Positions 49,001 through 57,894 of a stretch of 64,000 nucleotides of DNA are shown piece by piece; position 1 is the stretch's first letter; each line of letters opens with the position of its first letter. The DNA lies in the NCBI GenBank assembly GCA_037349105.1, contig JAYJMM010000041.1:8678501-8742500 (forward strand), in the 5' to 3' direction. Below the pieces are notes generated by a model. It made no database searches. It saw only the letters and a program-made list of their open reading frames with translations, and was not told the origin of the DNA. This DNA is from Limnomonas spitsbergensis. Its lineage: Eukaryota; Chlorophyta; Chlorophyceae; Chlamydomonadales. A program made the position numbers and the translations under genes.

Positions 49001-52000
49001 GCAGCGCTCGCCAACGCAGTCGCCGGTAGACCGTCCACCTCGTCCTTGTTCAGGACCAGCTTCTTGAACGCCTTGGTGGAGTCCAGGACCTGACAGCAGC
49101 AGGACCGGCAACAGGGCCAACAGCAGGAGGACATATATTGGGACATCAACTCAGCCATCAGCGGAATGCATGAATTGGGCCATCACCGGGGCAATCAACC
49201 AAACTTATCGACTGGGCCATCAACGCGGCCTTGGACTGAGTGATTCACAGAGCCGTCGATTCTGCCATCCATGACAGTCATTAATGGGCCTATCCGCTGG
49301 GAAATTTCGTAAGAAAGACAACGTTGCATGCTTGTGGGGAGGGCTCCCCGGGAAATAATCCAAGCAGGCATTCCCAGTATTTGCACCTTTCATGTGCTGG
49401 ACTGTGCCCACTCACCTCCCCCCGCATCCTCCTCTGTATGCAACCAAGCTATGTAGGCAAGGACGCACCCAACCAGCATTTCTGCTGAACTCCATGGGCA
49501 CCACACCCAGAGAGACAACAACAACGCAACACACCTGATACCCATGGCCTGCCATTCCTGCCAAACATGATGCTGGTCACATCATGTGAAGAGCAGGACA
49601 CTTAGATGACATCCTGCTTAACCAGTACATCCCCTTTGCAAGGCAGCACTGAGGGGAACACGACACCCCGTGTTGTAGAACTTCGATGGCAGCCATATCC
49701 GAGACATCCTACAACTATAACCTGGAACCCCTTCGTCCAGGTACCCATTTGATTGCTGATTTTAGAAGCATCCTGAGTCTAGGCACAGGGGGTACAAACC
49801 AGCCCCCCCCTGCTACAAACTAACTCCTGAAACTTTGCAATCTCTACCGATCCGCTTTAAACTGAGGCAACCACATACTTGCTGAACTTGTACCCCCTCC
49901 CCCAATAGGCACCTTGGGACCCGCTAGAATTCAAACCCTGAAACTGGGTACCCACATTGTTCCCGAACTTGGTGGCCAGCTGCGCCAGCTCCTGTTGTAT
50001 CGCATTGAACCTGTCCTTCTGCTCGCCCTCCAACGCCACGCCGCCCAGCTCAAAGTCACGCAGCTCGTTCGTGATGATGCGGCGGCGGGCGGGGCTCAGG
50101 GCGCTCCACTCGGCCTCTGAGTCCCTGAGGGCCTTGAAGCCCTGTGTTCACCATGGCAAAAATTGAGTTAGGGTTTGGTAACTTCACATCCTCACCCCCC
50201 AACATTTCATCTGGAGGCTGGGAATCGAGTCATTGGAAACTAAAATTGGGGATTTAAAACAAGGCTCATGTTAAAAGACTCTGCATTGATCGTCATCGCC
50301 AAATTTGAGAAAAACAAAAGAGATTGTTCATTGATGCTTCACCCAAAGGGTAACATTGTGCACTAGTGCTTGTTGATTCAAAGAGTAGGCCAGGCATACT
50401 ATTCTACAACGCACTAAAACGCTTTTTCAGGACAGAAGGGGTCCGTGGGCTTTGCACTAGTGTGCCTACGCAGGATCCTGATTTAACAGACTCTGAAACG
50501 GGCCTTTTACATGAAGCAAGGCAGTTTTCGAGAAAGGAGGCCCTTATCACAATTAACACTGAAGCTGTTGTCTAAAATGGCCCTTTCTGCTTTCAAAGTC
50601 TAGGAAAGTTTCCGTCTGCAGCCGATGCCCCCAGTACACTCTCCATAGATTTTCGTTTGTCCCACAATTCCTTAGGAACACAAATTTCCCTCATGTCCAT
50701 GAAACCTGATTGCATGGTCCAAGCAGGGTCCAAGTATCCAGGAATGGACCATGCTGTGATGTACTCACGGCTCTCGTGCCCATGAAACATGCAACATGAC
50801 TCCACGGTTCAAGCTAATCAGGCTAAATATCACTCCCAACACTGCATGGCCCGGCCGGAAAGGCCTGGCCCTGCACCCTGGGCTCACCTGGTATAGCGGC
50901 TTCGACTGGGCAAGTCGGAGACCCAGCTTGACGTTCTCCGGTTGGACCTCATCCACTGCCTACCAGTAGGCGACAAAAAATAAGTTATCTGCTTCAGTAG
51001 CTTTTGTCAACCGTGAGACAAAGCGTTAGACATGTTTGACGATATACGTGTTTGACATTCGCTGGCTGGACCTCATCCACTGCCTACCAGCAGGTGACAT
51101 TACGTATCTGCTTCAGAGGCTATTAATGATGGGATATAAACACCATAGCGCTAGACACGTTTGACGTTAGAAGGTTCTGAGTTCTTAGTGTTCAAACGAA
51201 ACTTTCAAATTAGTAAATCTGGGGAGCCATACACACGTAAGGGAGTGGGACGGAAATCAGCGGGGGGGCAGCAAATGGGATCAGGCAAGCAACAAGCCTA
51301 CTGCTTCCCGACAGGGCTGCAGGGCAAGCAAGCCTCTCAGAGGAGAAGGGATCAGGGATCGCCAGCGCAGCGGACGCCATGCAAACGCCGGTCTGGCTCG
51401 GAACAAGCATCTGGAAATCAGCACCGGGAAATTTGCAGGCCCAACACAGGGCATCTTTCAGGCCACAAATCGCGGGGCAGTGATCATGCTCGACACCCGG
51501 CACGGAAAACTCCTGGGATGAACGCCCATCAGTGATTTCCCAGGAGGCAAAAGCCTACCGTGGGCGGACCACCCACAAAGGCCTAATTGGAGATTCCTCA
51601 GCGTCTCAGAGACACACCATATCCTGAACCCTACACCCGCATCGCCTGTCCCCCCAACACACCCTCCTCAAGGACTCAGGGTCTCAGAGGCATCCCTAAC
51701 CCTTAGCCCTATTCCCTTCGTCAGCTCCCACTTTCCTGAACGCCTCTGAAGCAACCTTAGCCCTGAACCTTTGGCCAACACCCAGGTTGGGGTCTGAGAG
51801 GCACCCTGAGCCCTTTAACCTGAAACCTAACCGTGTGGGCAGCCTTCATTTGTCTTAATGCCTCAGAGGCACCCTGAACCCTGAACTCTGACAGCCTGGT
51901 CTGCTCCCACCTTCCTTCATGCCTCCACAAGGTACGCTAAACCCTGAACCTTAAACCCGCACCAACTTTACTCAAGGGCTCAGGGTCTCAGAGACACACC

Positions 52001-55000
52001 ATACCCTAAACCCTTATCGCCTAGTTTGCTTCCACATTCCTGAATGCCTCCATGACACACCCTAAACCCTCGATCTATGGCCGGCACCCACCTTCCTGAA
52101 AGCTTCAGGGTCTCAAAGGCACCCTAAACCCTGTCACCCGAAACCCTGAACATTAGGCCGGCACCCACCTTCCTCAGGGCCTCTGAGTCCTGCACCCCCT
52201 TCAGGTGCCCCACAACGCCCCACACTCGCTGATGCCTGAAGGGGGGGTCAGGGAGTAGGGCAAGGTGTAGGTAGAGTGCACATGGTTTACGTTAAGAGTG
52301 CACACGGTTTAGGTTGGAGTGTAGCCAGGGTATTTAACATTTCGTGCTACCCTACTCTCATGTCAGCAGGGTGTAGGGTTTATGGTTCAATCACGACCCT
52401 AAGCTCACCCTCATCGTGGCACAACGGTCATAGTTTTGGTGTGAGGCTGTGTGACAAGTAATTTTAAATGCCGCTTTCTCGAAAGTACCCGTTAAGGTAA
52501 ATTTCTGCGTCAAGGCAGCATGGGTGACGGGCAACTGGACGATCATGCCAGATAGTGAGGCATGTGTGCCTCTGCTACATAACCTGTCCGGCAGGTACTG
52601 GTGATTACTGCCACATCTAATCCGGCAGGCCCCTGTGCCTGCTACTTATGCCTTACCAATGAGTTCCCCTCCGATTAAACTATTTATTTCGTTTTGCCTC
52701 CTACCTCAACCGCTCCAGCACACCCTGGTGCCTGCTGCCTATATAAATATAGAATATATTGTAGATCAGATTTGCCTTCCCGCACCCCTAGGTAAATAAC
52801 TTTTTTTATTATGCCCCGAACCCCTGTTTTCATTGTTTATAAAGCCCCGCGGGGTGAAATTACAGTATTTATTAGGTCACGCACTGCCCGATTCTGACGG
52901 CTTCCTAGGAGAACAACCGATTCTAACTGATTCTGCCCAGCATTGTCATTGCGCACCCCCCATATTATAGTTTGCGCAGCTTATGAACACATGTCAGAAG
53001 AGAGATCGAAATAAGAGGGCTGACCAGTTGAGAGATCGAAACCAGAGGGCCATCACATGAGATCGAAATAAGAACACATGTCAGAAGAGAGATCGAAATA
53101 AGAGGGCTAACCAGATGAGAGATCGAAACCAGAGGGCCATCACATGAGATCGAAATAAGAACACATGTCAGAAGAGAGATCGAAATAAGAGGGCTAACCA
53201 GATGAGAGATCGAAACCAGAGGGCCATCACATGAGATCGAAATAAGAACACATGTCAGAAGAGAGATCGAAATAAGAGGGCTGACCAGTTGAGAGATCGA
53301 AACCAGAGGGCCATCACATGAGATCGAAATAAGAACACATGTCAGAAGAGAGATCGAAATAAGAGGGCTGACCAGATGATAGATCAAAACCAGAGGGCCA
53401 TCACATGAGATCGAAATAAGAACACATGTCAGAAGAGAGATCGAAATAAGAGAGCAGACCAGGTGAGAGATCGAAACCAGAGGGCCATCACATGAGATCG
53501 AAATAAGAACACATGTCAGAAGAGAGATCGAAATAAGAGGGCTGACCAGATGATAGATCAAAACCAGAGGGCCATCACATGAGATCGAAATAAGAACACA
53601 TGTCAGAAGAGAGATTGAAATAAGAGAGCAGACCCTGTGACATCTTAAGCCATCACGCTAGACCTCGAACGTGCAACCTCTTTACGAACAGCGCTTGAAA
53701 ACTCAGGTCTTGTACCGGTACGTTCAAATATGCAGTACCCGTTGTACCAGACGTCGAATGAACGGACGGCAACAGGCGGTGGCAACAGGGGCCTCGGAGA
53801 CAGCGATTTTCGATATTGTCAATATTTAAATATTCACGCCCCTCACCCCAAATAATGAATATTTGATGCATTCCTCGGGCATAACCCTCACCCCCAAACA
53901 ACAGTAATTATGAGGGAAGGCAAACCGAATCTACGGTAATGCTAATCAACGGTAATGTTTATTTATTTGTCAATGCCTGCTAGCTATAACTTACTAATTA
54001 TTTATAAGTTGATATGTTTGTACCTGCAGTCTACCATTTGATTGAATAATCGATCATCTATACCGGTAGTTTTGTTGGTGCCTGCTGTTTATCATTTCAT
54101 AATTACCGTATGGATATATTGATTCGTTTGTACCTGCTGCCTATAATTTAATAATCATCATTAATATAATTGTTTGTTTGTGCCTGCATCGGATTTATTG
54201 TTTACATCTTATCCCCCCGACTCTGACTCCACGATCCCCTGCTCGCCTAATTCGAGCTACCCAGCAATCTACTTTCTAGTGGTTGTGCAACACCATCGGT
54301 CCCGCCCCCGCGGAGGTCCCCACTCCCCAGCCTCCGAACAATTCAAATTCCTCACACCTCGGTGCGCTACCCACCCACGGGCCAGACCTTGCACGTTACA
54401 TCTTATTTATTAATCATTAATCTATTTATTTATTTATTTGTGCTGGCTGCCTCACCTGTCCTGGATCCTCTCCAGCGGCTCCACCAGTCCCGCCCAGGTG
54501 GGCTGCACACACTCCTCCAGCTGCGTGATGGAGGCATGCAGCTCATCCAGTAGCAAGCGCATGCCTGGGACCACATGCTCGGCCTTCACGAGGTCAAACA
54601 GGGGAAGCGTGGAATCCTGCAATGAGCAGCAAGGCATGGGACTGAGGGGAAGGCAGGCAGGCAGGGCAGGGCGGATCCGATGACGAAGATATTAAGGGGG
54701 GAGTCTTGATGGGCAGAAGCGTGGAGATGGGAAGTCAATTGGGGGGAGACAGTCCTCTGGTCTCAAGAGGTGGAAGAGTCAGGGGCCTAGGGTAATATGT
54801 GATGCAGCTTTGGCATGAGGATACACATGGAGAGGCTTTAGGCATGACGGACTGGGGCTGGAAGGACAATCTGGGATGTTGGCTGACTGAACAATGTTTG
54901 GTCTGATTGGACGGCGGTTCTAGAATCCCCGACCTTAGGACCGGGATGTACACCAGCAGGGTCATGGCATGGGTCACTCTTTTCACAGCTCAACCGATCA

Positions 55001-55541
55001 GCGGCAATGCAACCCTCTCAATTACTGAATCTTCTTGTCCACTTACTAGTACCGAAATCACTCGTCTACCATGTACGGCTTGCGGCCTTGCGGGCACGCA
55101 TGGCATCTCAATATGTGGGGAAAAAGGAGTCGCTGGTCCTATCATCATCATCAGGAGCAGTAGCAACAGCAGCAGCAGCTGGAGCCTCATGGGATAAGTG
55201 ACCAGCATGTGTGATATGTCCCAAAGTCCCGAGGCTGCAGCTAAAAGGACCACGTAACGAATGACAGGCCCCTCATGCAAGCCTACCGTCAGCAGTGGGT
55301 TGTCCCCCAGTGACATGGCTGCCATGGCTTCGCCGGTGGAAGCGACCGCTGCAGATGCGGCGTCCATGGCTGTGCGGCGAGAAAGCGGCACTCGCGGCTC
55401 GGCTCGTCGCGATTGAATGCCCAACGGGATGTTGGTCCTGAGGCTGAGGTTGGAGGCGATCGCGCAGGTCGGCACGGTCCTGAAGCGCTGCAGGTTAACG
55501 ACTGTCCTGTTGAGACCCAGACCTATGGATCTCATGAGCAT
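40084..55541 (-). CDS. OOP: M3-family zinc oligopeptidase (oligopeptidase A / organellar oligopeptidase type)
   Basis: Nineteen exons, 5' to 3': 55541-55287, 54616-54456, 52235-52169, 50959-50888, 50141-49956, 49089-48944, 48221-48141, 47526-47469, 47096-47022, 46772-46665, 45927-45793, 45199-45063, 44314-44200, 43313-43230, 42659-42553, 42083-42015, 41618-41404, 40929-40799, 40203-40084. They sum to 774 codons with every phase matching. Landmarks in order: an Arg/Ser-rich organelle presequence, [90 protein letters not shown], the zinc site HEFGH (about residues 553-557), [10 protein letters not shown] with the third ligand Glu, and the end [18 protein letters not shown]. The enzyme degrades short peptides, including cleaved presequences, in plastids and mitochondria in plants. 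The second Met cluster (RRTAMDAAS) could start a cytosolic form. All catalytic residues are present. Confidence 0.93.
41148..41245 (-). repeat. Decayed copy of the 3' edge of peptidase exon 17
   Basis: CCTGCAAGGATGTAACTTAA, AGAGGAAGCGATCGACGGGG and GGGCGGCATTGTGAGC correspond to CCTGCAAAGATGTGGCTGAA, AGAGGAAACGGTCGCCAGGG and GGGCGGCATTGCCAGC of exon 41404-41618. It lies about 255 bp into the following intron. Confidence 0.78.
41268..41365 (+). repeat. Dispersed repeat family A copy
   Basis: It keeps the family order: a CAATT..GCTA.AT start, a GGC(C)TATG word, GCCTGGTGCAG, CCACTAGCCATATGCTGG and TCAAGGTTTTGG. It sits inside an intron of the peptidase gene. Confidence 0.55.
42657..42980 (+). 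repeat. 27-bp minisatellite, 12 units, each containing a splice acceptor
   Basis: Unit start GTGCTGCAGGTAGACACATA recurs every 27 bp from 42657 to 42980; unit 5 has a single change (CATATATACA). On the minus, coding strand each unit reads CTACCTGCAG|CACATG, identical to the 3' splice site of peptidase exon 15, which begins at 42659 in the first unit. Because 27 is a multiple of three, the array is open in all three minus frames, one of which runs into the exon. Confidence 0.95.
43327..43475 (+). repeat. Three degenerate units of about 50-60 bp next to the HEFGH exon
   Basis: GGTGCGGCAAGAAGAAGGCG, GGTGCGGCAAGTAGATAATA and GGTGCGGCAAGAAGAAGGTT head three units that share AAGCCACATCAGC and CCTCAAGG. 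They lie in the intron just upstream of exon 43313-43230. Confidence 0.75.
44121..44168 (-). repeat. Decayed copy of the donor edge of peptidase exon 13
   Basis: CACCCACCTGATTGCACACA then ATGTGTCCCAATGGCAGCTG matches CACCCACCTGGTTGCAGACC then ATGTGCGCCACTGGCAGCCG at 44194-44235, so it includes the donor dinucleotide and about 35 bp of exon. It is about 70 bp further into the intron. Confidence 0.82.
44401..44500 (+). repeat. Dispersed repeat family A copy
   Basis: TTCAGCTACATCACATGGCC, TATGGCCGTGGGGCTCG, CTGCTTGAGCCACCTGCC and CAGGCTTGGTCCCCA follow the family order. Located in the intron upstream of exon 44314-44200. Confidence 0.6.
45267..45545 (+). repeat. Two tandem duplications inside peptidase intron 11
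   Basis: The first pair is at 45280-45312 and 45317-45348 (ATGTAGCATGGACCCAGG versus GTGTAGCATGGGCCTAGG). The second pair is at about 45370-45450 and 45467-45540 (GGGAACTCCAAGCACTGCAT versus GGGAATCCCAGCACTGCATT, then AAGCCC..TGGTGAA), with a period near 93 bp. Confidence 0.75.
46027..46150 (+). repeat. Dispersed repeat family A copy
   Basis: TTTCAGCTGCATCACGCCTT, GTGGAGGCCTGGTGCGTCAA, TAGGCTGGTCAAGATTTGGT and GGCCCAGTGGGGGCTGCCCA. This is one of the longest copies and includes the CCCAGTGGGGGCTGCCCAG end also seen at 15295-15425 (minus). Confidence 0.65.
46201..46640 (-). repeat. Three to four tandem copies of the donor edge of peptidase exon 10
   Basis: The real edge at 46660-46695 (plus view ACCTGCAGCTTTGCGAACTC then TTTGACCTCCTG) recurs near 46245 (CGGCAGCTTTGAAACTCCTC), 46395 (ACCTGCAGCATTACAAACTC) and 46532 (TCCTGCAGCTGTGCAAATTC), each followed by GACCTC and C-rich sequence. 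The period is about 140 bp. The spacers hold TTCAGCTACATCAC (family A head) and a C-run of about 23 at 46498-46520. Confidence 0.82.
46767..46885 (-). repeat. Tandem copy of the acceptor edge of peptidase exon 10
   Basis: CCATCTGCAGATTTCACATT with TTATTTTCATT at the exon 10 acceptor recurs about 80 bp upstream in the intron as CCATCTGCAAGTTTCACAGT with ACGTTTTCATT. Both edges of exon 10 therefore have copies. Confidence 0.7.
47099..47230 (+). repeat. Tandem duplication in peptidase intron 8
   Basis: GGGGTGGGGGAGAAAGGGGG then TCAGGTGTGAAGGTA at 47099 recurs at 47170 as AGGGTGGGGGAGATATGGGG then TCAGGTGTGAAGGTA. Period about 71 bp. Confidence 0.8.
47918..48138 (+). repeat. Tandem duplication of about 107 bp in peptidase intron 7
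   Basis: TGGGTGGCCATGTTAACGCT recurs as TGGGTGGCCATATTAACGCC, followed in both by GCAACAA, GACAAC, AATGAGGTC or GAGTGAGGTC and CCCCAAGCTG-like words. Confidence 0.85.
48310..48512 (-). repeat. Two decayed copies of peptidase exon 7
   Basis: Exon 7 in plus view contains GTGGGTGAGCAGTGGGTAGT then GGAAGTCCAGCGTGAAGAGC. Copies at about 48310-48378 (GTGGGTCGGCAGTGAGTAGT ... GAGGAGCC) and 48426-48512 (GTGGGCAGTGGGCAGTTGGT ... TAGGTCCAGTGTGAAAGGTT) lie upstream of it in the intron, with a period near 115-130 bp. The trailing GTGTGTG..GTCAAGGGT also recurs. Confidence 0.8.
49866..49912 (-). repeat. Decayed copy of the donor edge of peptidase exon 5
   Basis: Minus-strand ACAAGTTCAGCAAGTATGTG resembles CCAAGTTCGGGAACAATGTG at the end of exon 50141-49956, about 80 bp further into the intron. 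The match is weak but in line with the other cases. Confidence 0.45.
50939..51120 (-). repeat. Tandem copy of the acceptor edge of peptidase exon 4
   Basis: TGGACCTCATCCACTGCCTA then CCAGTAGGCGACA at the exon 4 acceptor recurs 123 bp upstream as TGGACCTCATCCACTGCCTA then CCAGCAGGTGACA, with the following TATCTGCTTCAG also shared. The 20-bp exon edge is unchanged, so this is a recent copy. Confidence 0.9.
51590..52160 (-). repeat. About nine degenerate tandem copies of the donor edge of peptidase exon 3
   Basis: The exon 3 edge (plus view CCCACCTTCCTCAGGGCCTC) recurs with drift at roughly 51595, 51676, 51728, 51784, 51846, 51909, 51978, 52030 and 52090, for example CCCACTTTCCTGAACGCCTC and CCCACCTTCCTGAAAGCTTC. 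Each unit of 55-80 bp also carries CTCAGAGGCACCCT and telomere-like words such as CCCTAAACCCT. Confidence 0.85.
52984..53636 (+). repeat. 87-bp satellite, about 7.5 units, with a 29-bp substructure
   Basis: AACACATGTCAGAAGAGAGA recurs at 52986, 53073, 53160, 53247, 53334, 53421, 53508 and 53595, exactly 87 bp apart. Each unit is built of three diverged monomers of about 29 bp containing GAGATCGAAA. It lies in peptidase intron 2. The minus strand is open for 198 codons only because 87 is a multiple of three. Confidence 0.95.
53950..54195 (-). repeat. Degenerate tandem repeat resembling the start of peptidase intron 2
   Basis: Four units of about 60 bp share TTTGTACCTGCTGCCTATAA and TTTAATAAT words. 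The plus-strand motif TTTGTGCCTGCTGCC resembles TTTGTGCTGGCTGCCTCACC at the exon 2 donor (54440-54460), so the units look like copies of the 5' end of this intron. Related units occur at 52560-52750. Confidence 0.6.
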
Positions 55542-57746
55542 GCTTGAAGGAACTGAAATGACACGAGACGGATTTTGCGTTTGGCTGTGGCTGAGAGAGA
55601 GAGGTGGAAGTAGGGCAGGTTTTGTGCCGCAGGGTTCGGTTAGGCAGTTAGGCACGGGGCACATCATAATGTGTGCCTGAAACACTCCCAAGTGCTCTCT
55701 GCCCAAGGGTGCCAAAGTCCGTGCTTGCATTTTTGAAGTTTGCTAGGCTATCATGCAGTCGTGGGTGCTCTCTTTGGAGGGCTACACATCGTCTCATGCG
55801 TGTGGGAGTGTCCATGGGGGCGGGGTCACGAACTCCCCCCCCTCGCCTCTAATGTATCCGTACCCCCTCACGTCCGGCGGTCCGGCTCGGGTTATTTTCG
55901 GAAAGTCGCCGAGAAGTAGAGGTTTGCTTGCACTTGGCGCACCAGAAATTGGCATTCTCCAAGACCCTCCCTCGCTGCTGCTGGGATATCATGCAATTCC
56001 GCCCTTGGTCAGTCCAAGTACTGCTTATAAATGATTATTTCGATGTCAGACGCCAGAAGCTTGGTCGGGCGTCTGGCATCAATGTCACTGTACCGGCGTA
56101 CCTCTTTTTAGTTTATCACATGGCTTCCCTACCAGCCCCACGCCCTCAAGCGGCCGAGCGTTCAGCAGGGCCCGGCGGGTAAGCACCGTTCTAATCATGT
56201 CGTCCTTGCAGCTGGTCAGACCTCAGCTGTGGGGACGGGCTGTTGCAGCCATGGGACAAGGGGTGCAAGCATGGCTGCTGCCCTGCAAGCATCATGGCCG
56301 TACTGATCCGGCTTTGCTTGCACCTCCTTGGCGATCTGCTTGAGCTGCAGCTCCAGGGGCTGGAGGGGCATGCTATGGCACCAGTTATGACGCCAAAGCT
56401 GCCTGTCTGCTGATCCCGCCATCAATCTTGAGTGTTCATGCACAGCATGTCTACAAGCGGGCGCCACAGAGTGATGGTGATCTGCTCCACGTGCACATTA
56501 TCGAGTTACACATCGCTGATTCCAGTTGTTATGAAATTATGCTATTTTCTCCGCTTTGAACCAGATTTTAACATGAAAGGCAGCCCCAAAGGTGTCGTGT
56601 CATCTTTCACCCATGCTGCCATCTCGTGCACGGGCACAATGAGCAATGGCAGTGGCATCTGATTCCAAGTTTGCTATGATGAATGTCCTGGCAGGATCTG
56701 ACGCCGTGTTGCGGGCAGACCCTGATCCTAGAGTGGGGGCAGAGGATCTGACACCATGCTACGTGTGAGATCTAACCCCATGCTGCAGATAGGACCTGAC
56801 GCCATGCTACGGGTCGGATCTGATCCCATGCTGTAGGCAGGATCTGATCTTTTGCTGCGAGAAGGATCTGATCCCATGCTGTGGGTAGGACCTGACGCCA
56901 TGCTACGGACTCGATCTGACACCATGCTACGGGCAGGATCTGATCCCACGCTGTTGACAGGATATGATCTTATGCTGCGACAAGGCTCTGATCGCATGTT
57001 GTAGGCAGGACCTGGCTGTTTTTGTGTGTGGGATTTTGCTCCGTTTGGGTCTAAGAGATTGGGTCTCTGGTGTGCGTTTGATTTCTCATAAGTTCATTCC
57101 TCCCTATCAGATGCGCCATGTTTTGTCTTATGGGGCCGAGGAGATCCACTCTGCGCAAGGAGAAAGCCCTGAACTCAAAACAATAAGAATTGCCAAAGAA
57201 GTTACACCTCTGGGCCCTGCTCGAAAGACTCGGCCCCCATAGGAACCTAACAGTCAAGTTGGAAACAACAAGAGGAGAAAAAAGCCAGAGAGAAATGAAA
57301 GTGTGCAGAGAGTTTTGGTACCTGATCTGGTCAGTGGGTACATGGCCTACAAGGCGCCCAATGGCCAATACAATTGCTTGACTTACGAAGCAGACCGTGC
57401 TTCTGGGCAGGCGCAACCCCCTTGCTGTCTAATGTGTATGTACCGGTATGGTGCTTAAGCTATAATTCATGCAGCAGTGTACGGCGTGAGGGCCTCGTGC
57501 AGCAAGCTCTGCTGCTAAGACCACCGGCTATAGGCTGGCCCATGTTTGCCGGTGAAGGTTCGGTGCGTTCTTTCCTGTAAGTTACAGTGGTGGCTGTCCA
57601 GCGGTCTTCAGAGGGTGGTCTGGCATGCTCTTAAAATAGACACAGGTGCCGTTCCTGTCCAGCTGCCGGCCATTACTGCTTATTATAACGGTTACAATGT
57701 CGTGCTTTCAGGAATAATTGTTTGACGTAATTTGTTTGCTGTGCAG
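55542..57746. other. Spacer with a 24-bp tandem repeat and dispersed repeats
   Basis: It holds family C at 56118-56205, the array at 56690-57012, family B at about 57192-57290 and family A at 57465-57545. A minus frame ending at 56216 (LQPLELQLKQIAKEVQAKPD) with an acceptor-like CCATAG upstream could be a terminal exon, but there is nothing to link it to. The promoter of the peptidase gene should lie near 55560-55900 and was not identified. Confidence 0.4.
56690..57012 (+). repeat. 24-bp tandem repeat, about 13 units
   Basis: Units such as GGATCTGATCCCATGCTGTG and GGATCTGACACCATGCTACG repeat every 24 bp with drift. The minus strand reads an 8-residue repeat of the type SMGSDPTR over 56997-56728, which is open because of the unit length. 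Confidence 0.85.
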
Positions 57747-57894
57747 TTTTAACAGTCAAGCAGGGCAAAGCATTTGAATATTTGATGCATGCCAAAAAGA
57801 AACCAAGCAGTGTGCAAATATCAAGCTGGCTGGAAGAGCATCTTAAGTTCCGCCCTGACACCAAGAAGACAGGAAAAGAAGCCCCCGTTCCAAC
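57747..57894 (+). CDS. Lone coding exon of an unknown gene
   Basis: It is bounded by a good acceptor (TTTGCTGTGCAG) and donor (CAAC|GTAAGC). It is 148 nt and open in one phase: KQGKAFEYLMHAKKKPSSVQ, then ISSWLEEHLKFRPDTKK and GKEAPVPT. Lys-rich with amphipathic helical character. I find no partner exons on this strand within a few kilobases and recognise no family. It could be a relic of an element-encoded gene or part of a gene with long introns. Confidence 0.4.

Noticed and set aside
52965..53561. 198-codon minus frame of [10 protein letters not shown] repeats
   Set aside because: It is open only because the satellite unit (87 bp) is a multiple of three; it lies in an intron and has no start or splice context.
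42657..53636. Evenly spaced repeats resembling CRISPR arrays
   Set aside because: Units are contiguous with no unique spacers, and the genome is eukaryotic.
56728..56997. 89-codon minus frame of SMGSDPTR repeats
   Set aside because: Translation of the 24-bp tandem repeat; no other sign of a gene.
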